From contig NC_084810.1 in assembly GCF_963583255.1 (NCBI RefSeq), positions 9,693,853 to 9,757,852 of the forward strand: a stretch of DNA of 64,000 nucleotides, read 5' to 3'. The notes beneath the pieces are model-generated. The model saw only the letters and a list, made by a program, of their open reading frames with translations. It did not search any database and was not told the DNA's origin. Source of the stretch: Pyrus communis. Lineage: Eukaryota > Streptophyta > Magnoliopsida > Rosales > Rosaceae. Made by a program: the position numbers and the translations under genes. This document shows, in pieces, positions 22,301-33,050 of the stretch (position 1 is the first letter of the stretch; every line of letters starts with the position of its first letter).

Positions 22301-23467
22301 CTAATGTTCTTCTATCATCTCTTCTAATTTTCTTTTTCTTCTCTAATGGTAGACAAACCATCCGGCATTTATGGGCAAATGTCTAGTAACAATGAGCCAA
22401 GTAGTACTTCTGAGCTATCTCCTGTCACAGGCAATGATGATAATGTAGAAGGCACAGGCTCACTGTCAAATAGGTTACCTGATGAGGTTGATGATGATGA
22501 CCCGTTTTCAAAAAGGAGGTATAAATATTCAAGGAATGCTTATGTTTTCCCCTGTGTTCATTTTTTTTCTAACTAACAAGGTGTCAAATTTGTTGAGCAG
22601 GAGGACGGATGTTGGTGGCATTGATGTCACACCAATTGTTAAGCCTATCCGAGAACCACGAGTTGTTGTTCAGACTCTGAGTGAGGTTGATATATTAGAT
22701 GATGGATACCGCTGGAGAAAATATGGTCAGAAAGTGGTGAGGGGAAATCCCAATCCAAGGTATGGTTTATCATCAGGGGAAGATAATTCTCACTGATTTT
22801 TATCTGTTTCAACATGTAACTTCAACATTTGTTTGGTAACTTTATGAGTGAAACCCAATCTCTCTGCTTTGGCATTTGGTGTTCTACCACCATCATCGTA
22901 TCTTCCAAAGCTACCCTTGTTAACTGCAATTCTCAAATGAATTATGCAGTTTCTGAACGTTCTCACTTGTTATGCAGGAGCTATTACAAGTGCACCAATG
23001 CTGGATGCCCTGTTAGAAAACATGTGGAGAGGGCATCCCATGATCCAAAAGCAGTTATAACTACATATGAAGGGAAGCATAATCATGATGTCCCAACTGC
23101 AAAGACTAGTAGCCATGACGCTTCAGGACCAACAACTGTGAATGTCCCGTCGAGGATTAGATCAGAAGAAAGTGACACCATAAGCCTTGATCTTGGTGTT
23201 GGAACAACCTCTGGCGGCGAAAATAGATCCAACGAGCACGTGCAACTGCACTCTGAACTTGTGGAACGGCAATCTCGCACTAATTCCAATTTCAGGGTTG
23301 CTCAAAATACCCCTATTTCGACATACTATGGTGTTCTTATTGGTGGCACGAATCAGTATGGATCTAGGGAAAACCCAAGTGAATCACGCAGCATCGAGGT
23401 TCCACCTTTAAATCATTCCTCATACCCATATCCACAGAACATGGGAAGAGTGCTAACAGGTCCGTAA
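19327..23467 (+). CDS. WRKY20: Group I WRKY transcription factor (WRKY20 type)
   Basis: Six exons: 19327-19572, 21083-21247, 21715-22258, 22353-22518, 22601-22759 and 22978-23467 (stop TAA), all GT-AG, encoding 589 residues. The N-terminal region carries [14 protein letters not shown] and [18 protein letters not shown], which match remembered Arabidopsis WRKY20, then [10 protein letters not shown]. The first WRKY domain ([11 protein letters not shown], about 236) has a C-x4-C-...-HxH zinc finger (CTHPNC ... HDH). A basic KRRR lies near 372. The second domain ([11 protein letters not shown], 412) has CTNAGC ... HNH. The last intron splits the Arg codon of NPNPR|SYYKC, the conserved position in C-terminal WRKY domains. 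The protein ends [17 protein letters not shown] proteins bind W-boxes (TTGAC[C/T]) in nuclear promoters; WRKY20 relatives are linked to stress and developmental signalling. Start chosen at 19327 because the longer frame upstream reads through the CT repeat. Confidence 0.93.
19660..19835. mobile_element. Possible MITE remnant in WRKY intron 1
   Basis: Intron 1 contains GGCCGCGTTTGGCTGC at about 19664, preceded by TTA, and about 150 bp on TATCCAAACAACGGG, a loose inverse of it. The left end is close to the TIR of the MITE at 17265. Ends are imperfect and the right boundary is uncertain. Confidence 0.35.
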
Positions 23468-24217
23468 AATTTCTTATGATGAAGCCAACAGAAATAAGCT
23501 GCTTCTCCCCTTCTTTTGGCACATGCGAAGGTCAAAAGGGCATCTCGGTTTCAGACCGAAAAGAAAAAAGAGAAACAAAGGTATTCTTCTTATTTGTCTA
23601 TTTCAAAGAAAGTGGTATTGTAATTAGGTGCCTGCTGCAAAAAGCCTTCTCTGTCCAAGTACTGTATTTGTAACATTAACTTGTCAGGAATAGTATGTAC
23701 AAATATGAATGAGTCCTAATATATATTCTCCGTCTTTGACACCATGTGTTGTAATTTAAATGCTTAAAATGTTAAATGATTATAAGAAAATTTTGTTTCT
23801 TTTAGCGTTTGTGATGGAATCTTAATAGTATAATTAGTAGTTACTGAGCTGCTGCTTTAGAGCCTTAAGTTTGCTCGGCATTGTGAGTCCTATTGCTAAC
23901 ACTCGAGCAAATGTAGATGCTGGAGCACTGATGCAGTCTGGTGTCATTTGCGTCTGAAAGTTGTGATAATGTCTGTTGCTGCAGTAGATAAAGTTTTCAT
24001 AAATGTAGATGCAAGAAGTACAATTCATCGTAAAGTTATGGTGTCAAAGATGAGTTGTAGTGGTGCCCTCTCATAATTGATGGTCCGAATGTGAGGATCG
24101 ATGCTGAGCTGACGGTCGAAAGAGGGTCTGTCGTCGTGTTCTATGGATTGAGTGGTCTTGAAAGGAAGTGTCCCTTCAGATTGGGAGGAGGCTTTCCCCT
24201 TTTGCATTGAGCTTGAT
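23468..24217. other. WRKY 3' UTR and intergenic DNA
   Basis: About 200-280 bases of 3' UTR are likely after the stop. A minus-strand frame at 24025-24207 (60 codons, MQKGKASSQSEGTLPFKTTQ...) is unrecognised and probably chance. No other gene seen. Confidence 0.45.
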
Positions 24218-24395
24218 TTATTTTTTTATTTTTTTTTAACAAACGACATTATCTACACTAAATGAGAAAAAGTGAGCTTAGCCTCACAATGAGCTAGCAA
24301 TAATGTAGTTCAAATTCACCTTTGATGAGAATTGAACCTAAGATCTCTCACTTACAGTCGAAGAGGAATACCATTAAACTGTAGTACTAAGTAGC
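24218..24395 (-). mobile_element. tRNA-derived SINE, complete with TSD
   Basis: Read on the minus strand, it starts with a tRNA-like head (box-A-like GTTTAATGGTATTCC, box-B-like TTAGGTTCAATTCTC). The body has 'GAATTTGAACTACATTATTG', and it ends ATGTCGTTTGTTAAAAAAA. Flanks AGCTTGAT at 24210-24217 and 24396-24403 form a target-site duplication, as left by LINE-driven retroposition. About 178 bp. Other copies of the family are at 32890, 46939 and 48108. Confidence 0.75.
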
Positions 24396-24631
24396 AGCTT
24401 GATATTTTTCTTGACGAGGAGAAATGGTCCCTCAAGTTATTTTTATGGATCCAGAAAGATAAGAAAGAGGAAAAGAAAGAGTCAAATGTTACAAGTTTAA
24501 CAGAACATTACAGAAGAAACACCAGGTGAATATTGACAATTGAATTCTTTGTAGCTTTGTTCTCAACTTCTCATGTCATGGCTTGTGGCAAAATGGAAGC
24601 TTTTGGCTCCTTTTGAACCATATAGATATAG

Positions 24632-24762
24632 CGTTCAAAATTGGCCTAGTGGCTAGGATCTTCTTTAATTCACTGTATTTCGGGTTCAAACCCTCCTTCC
24701 CTTGATGTAATTTGGAGTAAGAATATCGGTTTATAAAAATAAAAAAAATTAAGGTTTGAGTA
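24632..24762 (+). mobile_element. SINE-like element, second type
   Basis: Box-A-like TTGGCCTAGTGGCTAGG, then about 30 bp later a good box B, GGGTTCAAACCC, and an A-rich tail (ATAAAAATAAAAAAAATT). This is the layout of tRNA-derived plant SINEs, but the body differs from the copy at 24218. Exact ends and TSD are not clear. Confidence 0.55.
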
Positions 24763-24769
24763 AGGGACT

Positions 24770-27315
24770 TCCAAGTCCCAAACAATTAAGGCCTCTATTT
24801 TGGATAAGCAGCCTCATTAGTCTGCACCCAAACTTTTTTTGGGATGTTGTCTGTCTCGGTCCAGGTCCATTTTTGGGATTAAATTTGTTTCAACCCGCAC
24901 CCAGATTTTGCTGGGGTGCACCGCTTACGGCCCAAGCCAATTTGGGTCCTCCACCTGTTTGGCTCGCAGCCATCTAGCCCTAATATGGCACGAACCGCTG
25001 TATTTTCTTGCTTCTACTGTCGACCCTTGTTTAGGCTCGGCCTATTAAATTAATTTAGTGACCTTCAGTTGATAAATTAGACAAAGAAAGATATTTTTGG
25101 CCCGCGGTCCACTTTATAAATTACGATCTAATATTTTGTTTTTTTTTTTGTTTGGAACATCAACATCATTTCGTAGTTCCAAAGCTACTCACACTAGGTC
25201 CCCAAAGCAACCCAATTTCATACACTAGTTGTATTATTGTATCTTGTGTTTTTGCACGTATGATGAACTAGTTCATTTAAATCAAACATGTAGCTTCAAA
25301 TTAGTGCCTTTGAAACTTAAAATTTTCATAAAACAACACACCCATGTAAAACTCGAAATTCTTCATGAAAATTAAACCAAACCATGTTTTAGAACCCAAA
25401 TGTTCTAACTTTGATGCTTATGGAGGTTTTTATTCCCCATAGCACCAACCACGATCTTGTTGTCTCCATTCAATGGATTGCCGAACCATCACAAGTTCAA
25501 TTTCACTGACATGGAAGTTTCTGACAGAAACTACTTTATGTGGGGTACAAGATGTGAAGCTCCACTTGGCCATCGAGAAGTTGAGAAACCATTGAAGTCA
25601 ACAATTGTGTGAATAAGAACTGAATAAGAATTCGCCATGATCTTTTCGAAGACTTATGTGGGAAGCATTACAATCGGAAGTACCTCGATAAAGACGATTT
25701 CATGGCTCTTTGGTTTGCTTTACAGACCGTTCGATCATGAAAGATGATCTTGCTTGAAGCAAAACATGATTAAAACTTTCAGATCCATGAATAAGTAAAA
25801 TTTTGAAGTTTATAGAATTTGATTGAATTTTAACTAGAGAAGATTTTTCTTGTCCTTTTATGCCTCTAGCATACTTTTGAAGTAGCAATGTTGAGAATGG
25901 AAGTTCATTAAATTATCGTTTTGATTGGAGCCTAATGAATGGCATAGATGTATCGAAGGATATGCTCTACTTCGGCAGAGGTGTACCAAGCAGAAGTCTC
26001 TGTTTCGACAAACGCTTATCGAATCTGCTCATCCAGCTTCGGCTGGAGAATAACAAACAGAGCCGCCTAGCTTCGATTGGAACCTTCTGAACCCAAGTCT
26101 AAATCTATCTTTCTTCTCACCACTTTAGGGTTGGTTTTACAACATATGGTAGAATCAAGACCTGCCAAGGGGTGGCATCATGGCCAGAAGTGTGATCCTT
26201 GACACATAATACCCAAAATTTTAAGAATAAGGGACAGTACTCCTGAACTTTAACCTTGCAAAATCTACTTTTGTTTTGAAGGAAGAGGTCATTGGTTTTG
26301 TACTTATTTGTGCCCCTTGTTGAGGCGTAACATTCCCATAGTCAATATGTGAGACTAATTTTTCTCCACCTAACACATTTGGAAGAGCAGAATTTTGACA
26401 TGGAATTGCCATGTTGGCCGAATCCTCTTAGTAAATTTTGGTTTACTTTGTGAACAATTTTCTGTGTTCCCAGATTCAAGTTTGGCGTTTGTTTTAGTAC
26501 TGGATAACATTATGAATATTGTCATCGAATATGAGTTTCATTAGATCATGGTTCTTATACATGTGACCCAATTCAATTAACATGTGTTTAGGTATAATCG
26601 TATATATATGGGAAAATTAATTGTCTTGATGAAATGTGCTATTATGCACACTAACTTCATATCTAAATCACCCATCTAACAATGAATTCAGGTATATCCA
26701 ACCTAATTAAGGGCCTTGGCACCACCCCACGCCCCCCCCCTCGGGGGTTGTATGAATGTTAATGACTTACCATTAAAAGGACCTTATATTCTCCTTGGTC
26801 AGGAAGAACATCATTGAGTTTTAAGGATATCCGGGAGAATAATGATCATGAATGAAGTTGCTAAAAAGAATAGAGGGTGCAACACCATCAAAATATGAAG
26901 CCCAAAGCTATGTTTTGGGGCCAATGGGTTGCCCCCCAATTGGGACATGCCACATGTGGCCGGCATGGAGCCAAGTGATTCAAGTAATTTGCTTGCTTTG
27001 GCAAGACCATTTGGGACACTTAGGTTGAGATATAACATTTCATACCACAGACGCATCTCTTTACCCGATATAAGGATTTTGTGCCTACAAGCATACTTTG
27101 ACAAGCCTGTGTGTTGGAAAATTTAATTTCTATTCACCCCAAGCAAAGATACTAAGAGACCCTCTTTTCACAGTGAATTCAAGAGAATAATTTTGGACTA
27201 GTCCAAACAATATGTGAACCATGTAAATATTTATGATTTTGGTTGATGTATCGACACACTAGTCACATATTTGTTCACATACATTACAGCTAACTTCCTA
27301 GCTGATTTTAACTTC
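24770..27315 (+). mobile_element. Decayed Copia fragment (gag to integrase)
   Basis: The sequence parallels 51660-54115 almost throughout. For example, AAATGTTCTAACTTTGATGC at about 25399 and a nearly identical stretch at about 52200 start runs of more than 200 matching positions. Around 26930-27110 the frame is recognisably GAG-pre-integrase-like by comparison with that copy. Homology stops in the integrase region at about 27315, where the direct repeat described next begins. No LTR was found for it. Many stops in every frame; it is a fossil. Confidence 0.65.
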
Positions 27316-27334
27316 AACGATCTGAACCGTTCAT

Positions 27335-27985
27335 TGTGAGTATCAATATATTTGTCAATCAATTACTTGATTCTCAAGTAACTTGTTATTTAGGTGACTT
27401 GGTTGTCGAATTGATCTTATGGCCCAATATGGTTAGAATAGTAGATTATTAACCTCTGATTAACCTATTACGTGGTCTCTATTCGGTGAAGACTTATTAT
27501 GGTCGGATATAAACTATGTAATTGGGATTATGAATCTCTCTCATTTAATAATAGGCTTGATTGAGAGAGATCCTAGCAACTATATAAGAATTGTCCTTGC
27601 TCTCACAATAGTCGTTTTATTATGTACTAAGCCCTATTCATAGCAAGAACATATAGTTTGGAGAGAGTAGAAGACATTCTTATGCATACGCCGATTTCTT
27701 TGTCATCCGTAAGAGCCACGTCTTCCATACTTTACAAATAAGTTCAATATAATTAGTCCATCTCTATTTTATATAGATTTGATTCATTATATTCATGATC
27801 CTAATCTCTTGTTGTTGTAATTTCAAAATACGTCTTAAAACTTTGACACAGAATATAAAGTGATGAATGAGGTTCAATTGAGTACAAGTAGTGAGGACTT
27901 TGGCGATGATATCTTTTCCATCTCAAGGAGGAAGAACGTAAAAAGGTTACAATAGTTTGCAGGACAATTGCAAGGAGAACTTAAT
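27335..27985 (+). repeat. Direct repeat R1, LTR-like
   Basis: About 650 bp repeated at 28804-29455 with roughly 80-85% identity by eye. It contains a promoter-like CAACTATATAAGAATTGTCC near 27569 and a leader-like stretch GTTTGGAGAGAGTAGAAGAC. These are usual in LTRs, but no primer binding site follows and no clear TG/CA ends or TSD were found. Confidence 0.65.
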
Positions 27986-28803
27986 ATACTTCATCTGCTT
28001 AAAAGTGTTAAAACTATATACGTTTGCCCTTGTGTTTTATGTTTTGGCCATGAAAACCTAATATAATTAGTTTCTATCCAAAGATGATCATGGAATTATA
28101 TGCTTTTGTTGCAATCAGAAAATATTTAGTTAAAGTTTTTGTTTCTATCAATGTTAAATGGACAAAACTAACCATATGATTTTATATAGTTTTGTTTCAG
28201 TTACTCACTTCCTTACAATATCTGACATATAGATGAAGTCGAAAAATTAGTATTTGAACCCCCAAATCTCGTAATTATAGACCTGTTGACTAATGCTTGA
28301 TCAGTGGAAGCGTATAAGAGGTACATGCGTCTTTGAGATTTTTTTTACTCTTTTAATCAGTGGGAGCAATAGTCTGCCTATGTAGTTTTGTCTCGTTTAA
28401 TTAGTGAGAATAAGAAACTGCCTTTTATATTATTGAATTGAAATGTTAGTGGCTGAAGGTTTAATAGTAAAATTTTATTCATAAGTTTTAATAAGAGATC
28501 CTAATTTTGTAAATACTATGTTGTATTTTACTTGTTCTCTTATCAATTTTTAAATAGACAGAAAAGTTGGATTTTGTTACCAATGTTGTTGAGTTAATTT
28601 GTGAACTACTTTTGTTTTGAAGGATTAGTATAAGTGCACACTATCCTTGTTTTCAATAGTTCTACATTTAAATTAATAATAACAATTGTTATAAGGGTTT
28701 GGTTATAGAATTTTGTTACTCAGTGATCACTATTATTCTGGTTATATTTGGCTGATTTTGTGTACAAATTTATTGATGCTCAAGTGCGAGAATGTAAGAA
28801 TTA
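27986..28803. other. Spacer between direct repeats R1 and R2
   Basis: About 800 bp of AT-rich sequence without a coding frame longer than about 70 codons. If R1/R2 are LTRs this would be the whole remaining interior of a non-autonomous element. Confidence 0.5.
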
Positions 28804-29455
28804 CTGCGAGTATTAATTTCTTTGTCAACCAATCACTTGATTCTCGAGTAACGTATTACAGAGATGACTTTATTATCGAGGTGATCTTATGGTCCAATAT
28901 GGTTAAGAATAATAGAGTCTTAACATCTGATTAACCTATTAAGTAATTCCTAAGTAGCGAAGACTTATTATGATGGGATATAAAATATGTAATTGTGATT
29001 ATGAATCTCTTATTTAATAATAGGCTTGATTTAGAGATATCCTAGAAACTATATAAGGATTGTCCCTGCTCTTACAATAGTCATTCTATTATGTGCTAAA
29101 CCCTATTCATATCAAGAACATATAGTTTGGAGAGAGTAGAAGACATTCTTATCCATACACCGAATTCTTTGTCGTCCGCAAGAGCCATGTCTTCCATACT
29201 ATATAGATAAGTTCGATATAATTAGTTCATCTCTATTTTATATTGATTTGATTCATTATATTCGTGATCGTAATCTCTTGTGGTTGTGATTTCAAAATAT
29301 GTCTTACAACTTTGACACATTATATAGAGTGACGAATGAGATTCAATTGAGTACAAGTAGCAAGGACTTCGGCAATGATAACCATTTCCATCGCAAGGAG
29401 GAAAAACGTAAAAAGTGCTGTAATAGTCTGCAGGACAATTGCAGGCAGAATTGTT
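28804..29455 (+). repeat. Direct repeat R2, LTR-like
   Basis: Second copy of R1. Shares TTGATTCTCGAGTAAC, CTTATGGTCCAATATGG, AACTATATAAGGATTGTCC, CACATTATATAGAGTGACGA and GCAGGACAATTGCAGGCAG with the first copy. Ends near 29455, then unique sequence leads into the 3' UTR of the GRAS gene. Confidence 0.65.
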
Positions 29456-29849
29456 AATGTGCATGATTGAGGACTACGAAGAATCCGATTCAATTGAAAA
29501 CCAAAAACTGCTTTCCACCGCAGAATATTTGGTAGTGAGGAATAACTATGCTCTACTTCCTTGTTTTGTTATAGTTTTCACCTCAATAAACATTACGTGA
29601 CGATTTAAAAGAAGATTTTGATTCCAAAAGTTGTTTTCTGATGATGTAAAATTCAAGGTACAAAGATGTATATGAAAAAGGCTCATTTATTTCTTCTGAA
29701 GCATAGCCCTTACAACATAAAATAACCATCACTCTACCAAAGATACCTTAACTATCCGACGAAAAAAAGAAACACGAAGAGTTCAAACGAGAGCAGAAGA
29801 TTACTTTAGGGTTCCATACAAGATCAAGAAACACAAAATTTCATGTTTT

Positions 29850-31451
29850 TTACCTCCACGCACAAGAGACAACCAGTGGTTGATTCATCCAGCCGAGATA
29901 TAAAGCTCCACCCATCTCTTCAAGCGTGTACTTCTCAGAATAACTCTGCAGTAAAGTCTTGATAGTTGCGTTTACCAAGGGGCTCAGTGGACAAGGCGAA
30001 AAACCAGCCATAATGAATCGTGACCTCCACTTACTGAGAGGCTCATAACGTTCTACTCTTTCCGCCCCTTCACATGCTATAATGTTAACAATTTCTCGTG
30101 CCAGACAGTGCTGCTCGACATTGATCCGCTCCCTATGCTCCCTTGGCAGAGCAACATCAATTGAATCAAAGACAGCGCTAAAATAGCTCAGCGTCTCAGT
30201 GAAACGAGGAAGGAAAGGGACTGTGTTGGTGTTTGATTCTTGTTCAACAAGAGTCACTACCTTGGGTGACAAACTCTTGGCAAGCCTCAACAGCCGGTCC
30301 CTGTGATTCTGACTACTCACACTCTCATCTGGTATGTGGTGCAGCATTAAGGCAAAATTCACTGCAATAGCCTCGCCAGGTCGAATCACAAGGTCCTCAA
30401 GTTGAACCTCAGAACCAAAAATTCCAGCAGCATGGAACTCAAACGGTACCTTACATGACTCCGCAAGCCTTGACAACCTCTGTCCCACAACACCAAGGCC
30501 CCCTCCCCGAACATAAGCTGATGTGGAATCATCTATGCCTGTGATCCTAATCTGTGGGGGTCCTCCTGGCCGAGTAGCTAAAGCCTGGATTAATGTAATC
30601 CACTGGCTGCCTTGAGCTACCTGAAAATCAATTATATGAACTCTACTTTCATCCTTCATAGCTTCTGCAATCGCCCCATTTGCTGACATATATCCGAACT
30701 TGAAGTATGGGCAGACTTCATAAAGTATGTGCATGTACGAGAGGAGTTCAGCACTGGCAGGCTCCTTGCATCTTAGGGATGCACAGATAGAACTCCCCGA
30801 CAAGGCCAGCCTTGCAATAAGACCTTCCAAAATGTAAGCTCCTAAACGTTGGATTGGCTCACCTGAAACTGACACCATCTGACGTAGGTTTGAGAACAAC
30901 TGTTCAGTTGTTGACATATCATTGTTTGCCAACGCTTTTGCACATGCGCAAAGCACCTCCTTTAAGTCACTTCCGCGGATCATCACCATCATTTGTTCCC
31001 AGTGCTCTGCTTCTGAATAAATTTGATTAGCCCCAACCTCATCTATGATGTTGTACGCGTCAAAGGCATCTGAATCATTTCCCAGCAAAGCATTTTCCAG
31101 TTCCCTAATTTTGTGACCCAGGTCATCCGTTTCATTTGATATACACGACTGGTTGACAGGAGAGCCACAAGACTGGTAGGAATGCACATCTGGATGTGAT
31201 GCTGGACTTCCATTTGCTGAGAAATTCAAACTTGATGGAGAACTGCGACCAGGGTAACCACTGGTTCCCGAGGATGATTCAAGGGTACAGTGTTGTTCAA
31301 ATCTTTGAACTGAAAGCTGTGTTCCTTGGACAACCTCATCAGAGGATGCTTGTTGTTCAACATTCTGGAAGGAAGACTCCGGCTCTTCAACAGGCTGTTC
31401 TCCGATTCGGCGTGGAACATTTGGGATTATATGCTTGTAAGATTCTCGCAT
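29850..31451 (-). CDS. GRAS transcription regulator, PAT1 branch
   Basis: A single coding exon of 533 residues from ATG 31451. The frame is open further to 31496, but no ATG precedes it there, and a TAG stops it at 31497-31499. The N-terminal 160 residues are variable and Ser-rich, with a PAT1-branch motif HKIRELENALLG. The GRAS domain follows: leucine-heptad I (LKEVLCACAKALANNDM), VHIID (RVHIIDFQVAQGSQWITLIQ at about 270), leucine-heptad II, PFYRE-like (SLSPKVVTLVEQESNTNT) and SAW, ending LVVSCAWR. The runs FKFGYMSANGAIAEAMK and ESNTNT and the CAWR end are very close to remembered Arabidopsis PAT1/SCL proteins. PAT1-branch proteins are nuclear/cytoplasmic regulators of phytochrome A and stress signalling. 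Which member (PAT1, SCL1, SCL5, SCL21) cannot be fixed without a tree. Confidence 0.92.
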   Translation of the reverse strand: MRESYKHIIPNVPRRIGEQPVEEPESSFQNVEQQASSDEVVQGTQLSVQRFEQHCTLESSSGTSGYPGRSSPSSLNFSANGSPASHPDVHSYQSCGSPVNQSCISNETDDLGHKIRELENALLGNDSDAFDAYNIIDEVGANQIYSEAEHWEQMMVMIRGSDLKEVLCACAKALANNDMSTTEQLFSNLRQMVSVSGEPIQRLGAYILEGLIARLALSGSSICASLRCKEPASAELLSYMHILYEVCPYFKFGYMSANGAIAEAMKDESRVHIIDFQVAQGSQWITLIQALATRPGGPPQIRITGIDDSTSAYVRGGGLGVVGQRLSRLAESCKVPFEFHAAGIFGSEVQLEDLVIRPGEAIAVNFALMLHHIPDESVSSQNHRDRLLRLAKSLSPKVVTLVEQESNTNTVPFLPRFTETLSYFSAVFDSIDVALPREHRERINVEQHCLAREIVNIIACEGAERVERYEPLSKWRSRFIMAGFSPCPLSPLVNATIKTLLQSYSEKYTLEEMGGALYLGWMNQPLVVSCAWR

Positions 31452-31649
31452 TTTCAGGAAAGCCAATTCCTTTGTTTGATCCAACCAAATGAAATGCTAA
31501 TGGACTTTTCTGGCACAAGATCTCTCGAATTAACTGACAACTCTCTTGTTATTTAGACCGAACCTTGACCACATCATAACATACAGATCCAACTTTTGTA
31601 CAAACTCTGCTTGAAAACGGTGGTAAATTAAATAGAGTCCATACATACT

Positions 31650-32488
31650 CTGCAGAAATAAAAAAGTAACAAGACAATTAAGTGTTATCAAGACGGACAA
31701 AGAAAATTGCATTTCAAAGATCCTACTGAAAAATATTGAAGCTATCTATTTGAGATGCCCGCATGTTCTAGCAAATGTTGTAAAAATAATTTTTATCTGC
31801 GAGGCGTTTTAGCATAAACTGTAAACAATTTTCAGCTCAATCACTGCAGTAGTTATAACTCTCAGTTTATATTAAGAAAAGGTTGAGAATAATCTGACAT
31901 TCCATTTCTGGTTTGAACAAATAATCTAGACCTTGAAGTTTACAAACGGGAAACAATCAGAAAAGCTTCAAACATACAAGGGTTTCACTTAGAATTATGA
32001 AACTACCACCATATCTTCATTCAAACAAACAGAAAAGAAGTTAACACCAAAAGGGTTTCTCCTTTTTCCTGCATTTGTGGGAGCCCAAAGATCCCACTCC
32101 TGACGACAACTCATCAGCCAACCTACAAAACCAGTTGGCTAGAGCAGCGTGCTCCTCGAATTCCCTTCTGCTAATTTAAATGAATTTAGTGCAGAATATC
32201 CCACCGTTTGTTAAAAAAAAAAGAATATTGAAAACTCGAGATAAAATACTACGTCTCACTCTCACAATAAATTCATGCTTGAAATAACAAATTCAAAGCC
32301 ACTAAATTGACCACCAAGTTTTCACCTTCATCACATAAGAAACTAAAAGCGGAAAAAAAGCACATGCAACTGCAGCAAACATTATAGCTCAAAAGCATCT
32401 AATTTGAAGAACAATAAAATAAAATAAAAATTAAAAGTACGGAATTTGGTGAAAAGCCATTGCAGTTTCTGATGGGGTTTTGACAGAC
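31650..32488 (-). other. Predicted intron in the GRAS 5' UTR
   Basis: On the minus strand a donor (AATCATAAG|GTCTGTC, at 32488) and an acceptor (TTATTTCTGCAG|AGTATG, at 31650) bracket 839 bp. This leaves a first non-coding exon upstream of about 32489 and a short non-coding stretch 31452-31649 before the ATG. Leader introns are usual in PAT1-branch genes; this one is inferred from splice motifs only. Confidence 0.6.
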
Positions 32489-32823
32489 CTTATGATTATT
32501 GATGTGTGGTTGATGATCACCTTTGAGCTTCAGCTTTCGTGTTCTTCTTTGCTTCTGAGTTCAAATGCAACGATCCAAAGTCTGTTAGCTAAACACCGTC
32601 TCCTACATAACCCAAGAAAATATCTGCCTCTTATAACAGTGCTTTCCTAACATCAAACCTCAATCTTTTCACGAATTACATTGCTGCCACACACATTACG
32701 ACGTTTAGGTTTAGCGCCTAAAACACTCCCATTATTTATTTCTTGTTTCATACGTTCATCATCTCTCTGTATTGTAGTCGTCTCTTAGTCATGGTCGACG
32801 TCAAAGTCTTTTCATGGAAAACG

Positions 32824-32824
<1 letters not shown>

Positions 32825-32882
<58 letters not shown>
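32825..32882. repeat. (AT)n microsatellite
   Basis: About 28 uninterrupted AT dinucleotides, roughly 200 bp upstream of the putative GRAS transcription start on the minus strand. Likely length-polymorphic. Confidence 0.95.
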
Positions 32883-32886
<4 letters not shown>

Positions 32887-33050
32887 CAAACGTTATAATT
32901 TATATTAAGGGATAAGAGAGTGAGTTTAATTTCATAATAAACGTGTAATAATGTAGTTCAAATTCATCTTTAATTATAATCAAGCCTGAAACTTTACTTA
33001 CAATTAAAAAAAATCTACTAAACCGTAATATTGAGTGACAAAGACAATAA
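32883..33050 (-). mobile_element. Older SINE copy, same family as 24218
   Basis: On the minus strand it shares GAATTTGAACTACATTATT and the following '...ACTCACTCTCTTATC' body with the SINE at 24218. It ends in the AT microsatellite, which may have grown from its tail. The box-A region (GTTTAGTAGATTTTTTT) is decayed. No clear TSD. Confidence 0.55.

Noticed and set aside
24632..24762. tRNA gene with GGGTTCAAACCC arm
   Set aside because: The T-arm-like hairpin is good, but no acceptor stem or anticodon arm, and an A-rich tail follows; fits a SINE better.
31452..31484. N-terminal extension of the GRAS protein (LDQTKELAFLK)
   Set aside because: Begins with TTG, no ATG upstream before an in-frame TAG; 31451 is the first ATG.
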